64,000 bases of DNA, taken from assembly GCA_037447655.1 (NCBI GenBank), contig JBBHKE010002642.1, forward strand, positions 62,001 to 126,000. Reading direction: 5' to 3'. Both the position numbers and the translations under genes were made by a program. The notes below the pieces were generated by a model. It was given only the letters and a program-made list of their open reading frames with translations, did not search any database and had not been told where the DNA came from. This DNA comes from Zygnema cylindricum. Taxonomy: Eukaryota; Streptophyta; Zygnematophyceae; Zygnematales; Zygnemataceae. Shown here in pieces: positions 10,959-21,123 of the stretch (within the stretch, counting starts at the first letter, position 1; every line of letters starts with the position of its first letter).

Positions 10959-13900
10959 AAGCCGAATAGTCTGGTGGTTCCTTTGGCCGTGGGTGCCTTC
11001 CAATTACAAAGAGAACCAATTTTTTTTCCAGACGACGGGACAGAGGAAAGCAATATTTGGGAGGAACCGGGAACGGACGTTTCCGGACGATTTGTGATTG
11101 TGGATGGCACTGCAATAGTTTACCGGTCGTATTTTAAGATCCAAGGTACACTTCCCATAGTTATTAGAATTAGTGAATTATTAGCACTAACACCTTACAA
11201 CAATTAGCCACACTAAATTCTGTTTTGCCATGTGGCTCATTATCGGCCACTTGACTAAATAGAGTTGTTAACTCTAATTCATGATTTTGGGTCAAAAAAC
11301 ACACTTGAATCAGAGTAACTTGACTCAAAATCCACTTTGTGATGGGTAGTGTTGTTTCCTGAACTTGGTCCAAAATCGAGTAGTTTTTGGTTAAAATGAA
11401 GGTAATTTTGTAAACAACTGAATGTTTGAAGCTTAGTATAATGTTTGTTTTATAAACATCTGAAGGTCTTGAGTAAGGCACTATCCTTGATACTCTCGTA
11501 GACTTTTCGAAATCTGAGCCAATTTGTAAACATTTGAATGCCAAAGAGGTTGAAGTTTTGTAAGCACATTAGTGTGCACAGATATTCTGAAAATTTTGAA
11601 ACATAAGCTTTTGTTTATATTCTTCTTATCAGCCTTCTATTGCTTTCATGTATTCTCAACAACACTCAATTATGTGAAGTTTCTGCCACTAGAAGCACAG
11701 AAAGAAAAATTATCTGTTTTCCAATCCTGTAAACATTTGGTATTTAGAATTGTGAGAGGTAATGTGAATGTTTACTCCTTTCTGTTACCTATACAAATTC
11801 GAGAGAAAAACCGACTTCTTTTTCAATGATTGGTAAGTTTTAAGTCAAAGCATGCACGTGACGGCCCTCCCTCTAATATCAAATTATTAAATTATATGAT
11901 TGCCGTACCACCTAAAAGAGTGTGGATTCATTATTCGAGTGGATGAATGTGGATTCATTATTATTCATTTTTAGACGATCTCATGTAGAAGAACCTTCGA
12001 AAATGAAAAAAACCCTATTCGCTATACGGTAATGGTATGCAGACTAACTATAGGATTTCTTTTTGCTTTCCTTCCTCTGATTTGGTTTCCTTATTCAGTT
12101 TTTTTCATTTTTTTCTGGTTTGTTTTTGGGTGGTTTTTTCAGCTCAAGTTGTCCATGGAGCTTTGAATGAGTTCGAGGCCGAGCAGGACACTGCGACCAC
12201 TGTGGCCAAAGCCTTGAGTATGGTAAGTTTTTTATGTAAAAAACCCATTTCGAGGATACAACAATGTCCTTCTAAGTCTTTTTTAATGTAAAAAACCCAT
12301 CTCAAGGATGCAAAAATGTTCATCCAAGTCTTTTTTTATGTTAAAAACCCATCTCGAGGATACAAAAATGTCCTTCTAAGTCTTTTTTTACGTGAAAAAC
12401 CCATCTCCAGGATACAAAAATGTCCTTTTAAGTCTTTTTTTTATGTAGAAAACCCATCTCAAGGATACAAAAATGTCTTTGAGGTTCTAAATGACTTGTT
12501 GATATTTTTTTTTCCGATACGTTTACCCTCTTACCTAAAGTATTAGTAATACCGCTCTTACCACCGACTTTTGAAGAGTTGTGACAGGTCCAGGAAATGA
12601 AAAATACAGTCGCAAATTACTCTTAGCATTAACAACACAAATTTGGTTTCGTTTCTTCTTTGCCATGAACATACACTAATGTTGATAATTCTAATTGTTT
12701 TTCTTAACGCTAATTGGGTAAGCGGTTGAAAATTGTCCATGTCGCTCACACCTAAACTAACATTTATAACACTGAAATAAACCTTGGGCACAAATGTTGA
12801 TTTAATCGTAGTCACAGTGTCGATACACGTGGAAATAGTGGTGGTCCTTGCTGAATCATGTATGCCAATAAAAAACATAAAGGATGCTCCAAACTTTATC
12901 GTCGGTCCTTGTTTAATTTTTAAATTCGGTGTAACGGAACTGCGAGGTTCACATTCATTTTTTGGGTGTTTCATTGCGTTAGCTGCAAAGAACATACCAT
13001 TCACCATAATTAATGTGGAGGAACTCGTATTAACATTGGTCAGGTTGTGGGAAGAGGCCCGAATCCATTTATAAAAGAGAAAATTATGTACCGTTTATGG
13101 ATAAAATGCTAAGGCTGTCCACTTAATGCTTCCTTTTGGCAATTATTGTGGTTGGCACTCGACCCGGTCTGGGTCCAAACCGTTTCAAACCGAACTAAAC
13201 CGGTTCTTTGGCAGTTCGGTTTCACAAATTCATTGGCAGTTCAAACCTGAATGGCTCGGTTCAGAAGATTTGAAAAATCGCTAGTTCGGTTCAATTATGC
13301 CAAACCCAGTTTGAACCGATGTACAGATGTACGGATGCACGGTTGTACGGTGCAAAAAGTACAAAAGTACGTAACTCAGAGTACATAAATTTGAGCGTGC
13401 CAATGTATGAAACACACAAAAATAAACATCATTCCAGGATTTGTAAACTTTATTTTAGCATTTTTAGGGTTCCCTAGGAAATTTGACGATTTAATGGTTT
13501 CTAAGGCCTGGTTTGGTTCGCAAATCTGAATTCCGGTTTCAAACCAAACCATTTGGTTTGACCCAAATCGGAACCGAACCGAACCGAACCGAACCGAACC
13601 GAACCGAACCGAACCGAACCGAACCGAACCAAACCGAACCGAACCAAACAAAACCGAACCGAACCAAACCAAACCGGGCCAAATGCTAATTGTGGTACTG
13701 ATTGTATTGTGTTTGTACCATATGTTGATGAACCCGTGTCTGGTTGTGTCTCTCTACTCTACACTTTCACAATTAAAAAAATCTTACAACTTTAAAGCAA
13801 ACAATTCAGAAGGCGCAGCAAATTTGCATTGCATAAAAAAACCTTGAAGTATTGACAAAGTTCAAAGGCCAATAATTTGTCCAAGTACAGAAAATTTCAA

Positions 13901-15025
13901 AGCATAACAATTAATTTTAGATCCTGTCGTTTTAGGTCTGGAGTCTGATTATCATTGGTTGTTTTGTTTGGGGAAGGACAGATTCTGCAATTATTGGAAT
14001 TGGGACAGAGTCACGTCGCGGTACGTTTTGTCTCGCTATACCTACCAAAGAAAGATACAAAAAACGGTGAAAACTCTCTACAAATCTGATATAAAACTTC
14101 TTTTCCTACAAGGTTTTATACTACACTGCCCATCGCTATTACTGCACATCACTATTAGTGTCAAATATATGTCAGGCAGTCAACGTACTTTATCTCATCA
14201 GAGACTCTTCTGATTTTTAATTGTGAGATCACGATTGAAAGGCGAAACCGTTGCCTTTCGATTGGTTGCATCAAAAGAAAAAATAAACGGTCAAAATAAA
14301 AGTTAAACCTCTTAAATTATTTGAAAGATCTTTAACACTAATAGCGATGGGCAGTGAAGGTCGATCATTAGGTTGAATTTCCGAATAAACGTTCAGTGAG
14401 GGAGCTTTTCTTGGAGGTTAGGATGCCGGCACTTGGTACATTTTATTCTAACAGAAAATAACTGTTGGGTACAAACCGTTTTTTTCGTTTCAACTTTGGA
14501 AATCCTAAAATATATTCTATTTCGGTCTGCGAGAGAGAAAAGCTTTATGAAAATGACAGTCACGGGTATTTTTGGGTTTTCGGTTCACTGAAAATCGTCA
14601 TATTCTGACGTACAGATTTACTGAGAATTTTTTTTAACATCGTCTAATATTCAAAGTGTCTCAATTTGTCTTATACACAGTTTAAAAGTCCAATGCGTTT
14701 TTGTCTTGTATGCAGTTAAGCCGATTAATGGGTTGTAACTTATATGCAGTTAAACCGGTCTTTGGTTTTTGGGTAAAAACTCGTCGAGGACCTATTACTG
14801 GTAGAAGGTATTATTAAAGGAAAAGTTGTTGCAGAGAACAAACAATCAAATAAAATCTACAAATAAAGAAGAAACCTCGGTTTTGCTTACTGCTTTTTTT
14901 GGTTTGTTGGGGTATAAATGGGGTGTTATATCTTCCTATTTTTTCTCTTTTGGACGGCGTTTTACAGATATGTTTCGATGCTAGAGGTACCTTCTTCCTT
15001 ACATTAGTGCAGATGCTCCTTTCGA

Positions 15026-15073
<48 letters not shown>

Positions 15074-18000
15074 TTTTCTCTCTCTCTCCCCCTCTCTCGC
15101 TCTGTCTCTCTCTCCCTCCCTCCCTTTCCCTCCCCTCTCTCTCGTAATTTGTTTATTTATTTACTCATTATATTCAGACATCCTCTCAAAAATATGCACA
15201 CCCACATCTCTCAACAGAAACTTGTTTCCTTTTCAAAACCTCTCAAATAACAAATCTAAAGAAATAGCTCAAAACTAATGTATGTATAAAAAAGAAAAGA
15301 ACAAAAAAAACAGAAAAACAAAAAAACGTAAAAACTGTAAAAAAAACACAAGAAAAAAAACCAAACATAAAAATACCTGAAAAAGTTGGAGAGATGTAAA
15401 TGGAGAGAGATGTGAATCAGGAGAGATGTGAATTGAGAGGGTTGTAAATCGAGAGAGACGTTGAATTGAGAGACTCTCTCGATTCACATCTTTCTCGATT
15501 CACACCTCTCGCGATTTACAGATTCGAGAGATGTGAATCGAGAGGAGATGCGAATTGAGAGAGATGAATGGAGAGAGATGAGAATTGAGAGAGATGAGAA
15601 TCGAGAAAGATGAGAATTGAGAGAGATGAGAATCTAGAGAGAAGAGAATTGAGAGAGATGAGAATCGAGAGAGATGAGAATCGAGAGAGATGAGAGTCGC
15701 AAGAGATGAGAATCGAGAGAGATGAGGATCGAGAGAGATGAGAATTGAGAGAGATGAGAATCGAGAGAGATGAGAATCGAGAGAGATGAGAATCGAGCGG
15801 GATGTCAATCGAGAGAGATGAGAATTGAGAGGGCCTTGGAAGGGGGGGTGGAGAGAGAGATGTTTAGGCATGACATTCCGTCACGAGCTCTACCCCAAGT
15901 ACAAGGGTCACCGCTCTCCCACTCCCGACACCGTGGTTGCCGCCCTCCCCATTGTGCAGGCGGCCATTCAGGCCATGGACATGCCCACACTGCAGGTGGA
16001 GGATTTCTCTCTCTCCCTCTCCCTCTCCCTCTCACACACACACACTCACTCCATCTCTCTGTTTATTCCTGTTTCTCTCTGTCTCTCTCTGTGTTTCTCT
16101 GTCTCCTGCTCTCTGATTCTCATTCCTCTCCCTCTCTCTCTGTCTGTCCTTCTCTGTTCCTCTCTTCCTGTGTCTGTCTGGTCCCACTCGTGTGGTCTCA
16201 CCCTCACTCCCTTCCCCTGCTCCTCCCTTTCCTTTTTTATTTCCCTCTCTCTCTCTCCCTCTCTCTCTAACTCTCGCTCACGCACCTCTCTCTCCCTCTC
16301 TCTCTCTCTCTCCTCTCTCAGGTGTGGGGAGTGGAGGCAGACGATGTGATCGCGACACTCACTAAGAACGCTGTTGCAGGAAACATGCAGGTATGGGGGA
16401 GAGAGAGAGGGGGAGAGAGAAGGGTGGAGAGGGAGGAGCGGAGAGAGGGGGAGAGAGAGAATGAGAGAGAGGGGGAGGGGGGGAAGAGAGAGGCTCTTTC
16501 TGCGTTAATTACTGTGGATAGACTGCCACACTCTTCACCACTAATGGTGTAGGCTGGTATATTGAGATTGCAGTAATAACATTTCCTTTTTATAATAACA
16601 GTGAATCAAGTACAGTTCTCCCGGAAAAGTTGTGCATTATCCACACTACTTCATGTCCTCCCCCCCTCCAAAAAAAAAGTTAAATTTCTGCTTTTGTATT
16701 GAACGAGTAAATTTTACCGATTTTATAAACATTGTGGACCATATGTTTTTGGTGGGAACTTTATTAGTGTGGATAAAAAATCTCTAGGGTTTTCTAGGGT
16801 TTTTGATCTAGGATTTGTTTGGTTTTTTAGGGGTTTTTAGTAGTGTTGTGTATCGGCATCTGATAATCGATATGTACCTTTTTTTGGCTTGTCGATAATC
16901 GATATATTGGCATGATATATCGACACCGGTGTTATCGCCGATAAATAACCGATAATATCGGTTTTTTATTGCGATAACACCGGTACCGATAACTATCGGC
17001 GATAATTGTACGGTTCGTACCGTACAATTGTACAGTTTATTCCGCCGTACTAAGCTGCCGTTATCCCGTTACACAGAGTACGGAACAGATTGTTACACGT
17101 GGCATGCCACACTATAGACAGTGAACAATATAATACAGTATATTATAAAGTACTATTATATAACGTACTATATTTTTTCCATTTATCGCCGATAAGGAAT
17201 TTGTTGGTCTCGGAGCGATATATCGGAACCCCTGACTGTTCGATAACCGATAACTATCGGTATCGGTGTTATCGCGATAAATTTCTTGCCGATGCACAAC
17301 ACTAGTTTTTAGGGCTGTTTTGTTGTTTCCACTTCCCCTTTTTTATACGGTTTCACTTCCATTTTTTTCTTTTACCATTTTTTCTTCTATTTACCTTTTT
17401 TTTGGACTCTCCAATTCTTCCGTTTTTTGCGACGGAGTTCGTTTAATCCGTTTACTCTGGTTTCCGTTTTTTTCATTTTAATTGGACAGAAAAAAATAAA
17501 CATGTACACTATTTTACGGCTACCATGATTTTGACAGGAATTTATGGTCAATTTATCATCTTGTGCTAAAAATTTATAAAGCATTTTGGTTTTAAACAAG
17601 TCTCGATATTCCCATTTAATGTCTTCGTTTCTCCCCTTTTTCCTCTATTAGTTACTCGATTTTCTTCTCCGTTCTTCTGTGTTTTTCTCCGTTTTTCTAT
17701 GTTTCTTGAGCTGTAAAATTTTGTTTTTCCTGTTCTTCTGTTTTTCTCTTTGTTTATTTTTCGGGTGGGGGGGGGGTGGAGGGAGAAAAACACCATCAGG
17801 TGTGCATATGTTCCCCGGACAAAGACTTTTTCCAACTACTTTCTCCTCAAGTTCGGCTTTTGCGTCCACAATCTCGGGGAAATGGGTAAGTACATTTTTG
17901 TTTTTTTCTACGTAGTTGACTTTTTTTCCATCTAGTTGACTTTTTTTACATATTTGTCTGTTCGTACGAGACTTTTTGAAAAATAGTTGACTTTTCCCAC

Positions 18001-19506
18001 CTAAATACTTTTTCTGCACTGTTGACTTTTTACACAGTTGACTTTTAACCCAGTCACTTTTTCTGCATAGTTGACTTTTGACATGGTTGACTTTTCTACA
18101 GTTGTCTTTTAAGCATAGTTGAGTTTTTTACATAGCTTACTTTTTCTACCTAGTTGACTCATAGATGTCTTTTTCTACGTAGTGGAGTTTTTCTAAATTT
18201 GAGCCTTTCTGCATTTTTTTTTATTTCTACATTTTTGTCTTCTTCTACGTTGACGTCATTGTCCTGCCTATTTTATTTCTTCAGAGCCCCTTTTTTCTCG
18301 TTCTTCAAAACCTCACCTTTATCCTTTTTATGCCCCTCTACTCCCCCATTCTCCCGGATTTATTTTTTATTTATACCCTTTTTCTGACCTGTCCTTCCAT
18401 TCCATTCACAGACCCTTTTTTGCTCAAAAAAACCTTTTTTTTCGGCTGCCCGTTCTTTATCTTAGAATCAAAAATTATTACCGGAATAAAAATTCTTACT
18501 TTTTTCTATAACTTATATCCTGCATCTCTTTTCCGAAAGAAAAAGAGAAATATGATTCGAATACTTCAGTATTTCGGACTAAAAATCTTCCCGCCCTTTC
18601 TTTTTCTTTATTTCGTTTTTTTTTTTTGTTTCAGGCAGCGTGAGAATGAAATTCTTACTTGTTTTATGCGTCTCTTTGTTCAAAAAATAAAAGAAAATGA
18701 GTCGAATACTCCAGTTTTTCGGACTAAAAATCTTCCTACCCTTTGATTTTTCCTATATTATTATTATTATTTTTTTTGTTTCGTGCAGCATGAAAATTTA
18801 CAATGTGGCTGATTTTGAGAGCGTCTACCCGGGAGTGGAGCCGCCTCAGTTTGCAGATATGCTCGCACTCATGGGAGACCAGTCGGATAATGTGCCAGGT
18901 ACTCTTCCCTGCACCTCCTCCCACCACTCCCTCTCACTACTCCTCCCTCTCACTATCTCTCTCTTATCCTTCCTCTCACGACTCGCTCCCACCGCTTCCT
19001 CTCACTACTCCTCTTCGCATTCCTCTCTTATCCCTCCGATGCCTGACTATTTTGATTTATTCTCCTGGATTTGACGCCGGATCTCCTCCCTCTGATTTCC
19101 TGATGATTTATTTCACCATTTGATTGATCCGGATTTATTTATTTTGACTTTGATTTCTCCTGCTGAAAGGATATTACGCGACCGTTACCAAATTTGAGTT
19201 GGTTTTGTGGGTTTCGAACCTCTTTATTTTGTGATACCATAATTAGCGTGGATTTTGTATGGATTAGTGAAATATCCGTCTCTTACTCTTCTTCTATTAC
19301 CGCAATTACCAAAGATTAGTTGGTGGAATGTATCCCAAAAATCCTCTTTTGAGATTAACCACACTCCTCGGTCTTCCATGTGATTTTATTTTTTTTCTAA
19401 GGGCCACTTTTGGGTCCACACTAATGGTGGTGTGACGGAGTCACGGGAGGGGCAGGTGTTCGCGGGATCGGGCCAAAAACGGCACACAAATTTATTAGAA
19501 AGTATG
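10959..19506 (+). CDS. plant/organelle-type 5'-3' exonuclease (Pol I-like exonuclease domain), partial, 8 exons
   Basis: Exons chain in phase with GT..AG introns: 10959-11145, 12143-12222, 14968-14986, 15868-15995, 16322-16390, 17800-17885, 18789-18898, 19456-19506 (730 nt, ~243 codons). Motifs in order match the 5'-3' exonuclease/FEN superfamily: GRFVIVDGTAIVYRSYF; FDARG then MTFRHELYPKYKGHRSPTPD; GVEADDVIATL; SPDKDFFQLL; MGDQSDNVPG; and the helix-hairpin-helix GVRGIGPKTAHKFIRKYG. Metal-binding acidic residues (VDG, FDA, EADD, DKD, QSDN) are present. Such proteins act on 5' flaps or RNA primers; plant homologues are organellar. Missing: the N-terminal exon(s), probably a short exon between 12222 and 14968 (the region before FDARG is ~15-20 residues shorter than in plant homologues), and the C-terminus after 19506. 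Introns are loaded with repeats. Family assignment is strong; substrate and location are inferred. Confidence 0.85.
11149..11351. mobile_element. MITE at an exonuclease splice donor
   Basis: CACTTCCCATAGTTATTAGA (11149) opposes GTGATGGGTAGTG (ending 11351). The exon ends at 11145 and the donor reads G(11146)-TA(11147-11148); the TA is also the left target dinucleotide of the MITE. The right flank is TT rather than TA. The interior matches the copy at 6867-7073. Intron sequence continues about 800 bp past the MITE before the acceptor at 12142. Confidence 0.7.
12229..12478. repeat. ~50-bp tandem repeat, about 5 units, starting at a splice donor
   Basis: Units contain TTTTTATGTAAAAAACCCAT, CGAGGATACAA and ATGTCCTTCTAAGTC. 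The array begins within a few bases of the donor GTAAGT of the exon ending at 12222. Spurious frames come from the repeat. Confidence 0.85.
12479..13570. other. intron sequence, no exon recognised
   Basis: Within the 2.7-kb intron between the exons ending at 12222 and starting at 14968. Open frames here have no family features. A short missing exon may lie in this intron but I cannot place it. Confidence 0.4.
13571..13672. repeat. (ACCGA)n pentanucleotide repeat
   Basis: GAACC units are reiterated from about 13571 to 13630 and continue in degenerate form (GAACCAAACC) to about 13675. Related CCGAACT/GGTTCGG patches occur at 13180-13330. Intronic. Confidence 0.9.
14124..14356. mobile_element. 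mariner-like MITE in exonuclease intron
   Basis: CACTGCCCATCGCTATTA (14124) is exactly inverted as TAATAGCGATGGGCAGTG (ending 14356). TA precedes the left end; the right flank is AA. A 16-bp near-repeat of the terminus (CTGCACATCACTATTA) sits just inside the left end. 233 bp, non-coding. Confidence 0.75.
15029..15140. repeat. (CT)n microsatellite in intron
   Basis: Perfect CT dinucleotides from about 15029 to 15065, then CTCC-type variants, about 40 bp after the 19-nt exon 14968-14986. Confidence 0.9.
15525..15835. repeat. GA-rich minisatellite next to an exon
   Basis: About 16-bp units of the form GAGAGAGATGAGAATC, with C/T variation, repeat roughly 19 times and stop about 30 bp before the acceptor of the exon at 15868. 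The normal pyrimidine tract of this acceptor is reduced to TGTTTAG. Confidence 0.85.
16003..16320. repeat. CT/CA-rich intron
   Basis: The whole intron between exons 15868-15995 and 16322-16390 is CT-dominated (CTCTCCC, CACACA, CTGTCT). It gives a very long polypyrimidine tract at the acceptor. The next donor (16391) is followed by GA-rich DNA (16395-16495). Confidence 0.85.
16841..17304. mobile_element. hAT-like MITE in exonuclease intron
   Basis: TAGTGTTGTGTATCGGCA (16841) is inverted as GCCGATGCACAACACTA (ending 17304). The flanks carry a perfect 8-bp duplication GTTTTTAG (16833-16840 and 17305-17312), the hAT hallmark. The interior is made of repeated CGATAA/TTATCG and ACCGGT motifs in both orientations, so the whole 464-bp element can fold back extensively. 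No transposase. Confidence 0.85.
17900..18195. repeat. degenerate ~17-20-bp tandem repeat
   Basis: TAGTTGACTTTTT is repeated about a dozen times with small changes, right after the donor of the exon ending at 17885. Confidence 0.75.
18491..18800. repeat. 159-bp tandem duplication that includes a splice acceptor
   Basis: The unit starting at AATTCTTACT (18491) recurs at 18650. Shared blocks include CGAATACT.CAGT.TTTCGG and ACTAAAAATCTTCC, and each unit ends in a T-rich tract plus TTTGTTTC..GCAG. The second copy's AG (18787-18788) is the true acceptor of the exon at 18789; the first copy (about 18632-18640) carries a decoy AG followed by CGTGAGAATGAAATT, resembling the exon start. Confidence 0.75.
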
Positions 19507-20080
19507 GTGAGTTTTTTTTTTCTTTCTTTTCTTTTCTTTTCCTTTTTTTGATTTGTCGTTCCTTTGTTTGTTTTTGGTCTCGTTTGTCTCCCCTTCTTTT
19601 TTTCTTTTTTCCTTTTTAAATGGGTATCGTTTTAGAGAAAACCAATAATTATGGTCAACACCATTAATGGGCTGGGATTCTTTAAATGGTTTAGGGTGTG
19701 TGCCCATGTAACCGAAACTTCAGAATGCTACTTTGGATTTTAGCGCGGATTTTACGGTGTACTTTTCAAAGTGTTCCTATGTCAATCATTACTTGTGCCT
19801 TCATTACTTCAAATATGTGACAGTTGTAGACGTCTACAAAATGTGCGACAGTCTACGAAACGAAATGTAGACGACTACGAAACTTGCTAAAATTGGTGAC
19901 GTCTACAAAAACGGCGACGGTTGTAGACGTCGAGGTTTTTGTGACATTGTACTATTGTAGATGTTTGGGGTTTTGTGACATAGCCAAGTCATGCTATCTT
20001 GTGACGTCATCAGTATGTAAACTTTCCGCCATGGCTTTCCGATTTCTTTTTCTTGTCTTTTATCATTCGACATGCCATCA
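19507..20080. other. downstream of the last recognised exonuclease exon
   Basis: T-rich intron-like start (19507-19620), then TTAGGGTGTGTGCCCATGTAACC at about 19691 (quoted first 20 nt TTAGGGTGTGTGCCCATGTA), which resembles the terminus of the TTA-flanked MITE at 31487, followed by GTAGACG/CTACAAAA inverted motifs. No further exonuclease exon recognised. Confidence 0.4.
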
Positions 20081-20084
20081 AACT

Positions 20085-21010
20085 AAGACCAAAAATCTTT
20101 ATACAAATTATAGACCTTTGGTCGTCCGTTTGAAAACCTTTAAATAGGCCGACTTTCTGTTCGTCTGCACCCATAAACGGCGTGTCCCTCGGGCGACGTC
20201 AGCAAACGGGTAACGCTGCCCCTCAGCCCATGTCAGCGATCGGGTAGCCATAGTCCCTCGGCCAACGTCACTAAACGGGTAACTTCAAAATGTTAGCCGT
20301 CCGTTTCAAGAAGTACGATTTCGTGCCGTTCATTTTTTGCTCGATTTTGGGTCAATCGTTGTGTTGTTTTGGGTCGCGTCTAAATGTCCGTACGGACGTC
20401 TAGAATAGTACAATAGTACAGCGTTTCGATAAACAGGACACGGTCCATGCGCGTGTAACGGGCACGATCAACGGGCACGATCAATGGGCACTATCAACGG
20501 GCACGATAAACAGGATACGGTCCATGCCCATGTAACGTGCATTGATTTGACGTCAGCAAAAGGTTAACTTTGTCCCTCGGCCGACCTCACCGATCGGGTA
20601 ACTTTCAAACTACCCCTCGGCAATCGTTTTTGACCGTCAGATCTTGGATGCTCGATCCTGTCAATGAATAGAGATAAAGCCGCCACCTGTAATGAGTCTT
20701 CAGCCGTCTATCCTTCGTTCATGACCGTCCGATCATAGAATGCTGGCAGTTCAGAAGATAACCGTCCTTTTCAAGAAGTACGATTTCGTATCGGCAATTC
20801 TTTGCTCGAGTTACCGTCAATTGCTGTGTTATTTTGGGTCGCGTCTACAAATAAACGTACGGGCGTCTTGCATAGTACAACAGTACTGTACTTACACGTT
20901 TTGATAAACAGTAAGAGGTCCATGCGCGTGTAACGAGCATGATAAACGGGCATGATAAAACAGGACACGGTCCATGCCCGTGTAACGGGCATTGATTTAC
21001 TAGTTGTTAC
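20085..21010. repeat. complex GACGTCA-rich repeat, copy A
   Basis: Contains ~43-bp units (GTCCCTCGG, GACGTCAGCAAACGGGTAAC and variants) at 20176-20292 and 20545-20630, four 13-15-bp units (ACGGGCACGATCA) at 20457-20505, and a ~250-bp direct duplication (about 20285-20530 and 20755-20970; both have TTCAAGAAGTACGATTTCGT and GTCCATGCGCGTGTAACG). An inverted relative lies at 39020-40150. Non-coding; class unknown. Confidence 0.75.
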
Positions 21011-21123
21011 AAAAAATAGCACATTGGTTGACAGACAAAGACTGGAAGGAGGGAAATAATGGAAAAGGGGAAAAGGATAAAAAAAAGAAGGAGATGGATC
21101 TGTCAGAAAGACTTCCCTTGACA

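Noticed and set aside
15500-15871. Minus-strand protein of repeated Ser/Leu/His/Phe
   Set aside because: It is the complement of the GA-rich intronic minisatellite.
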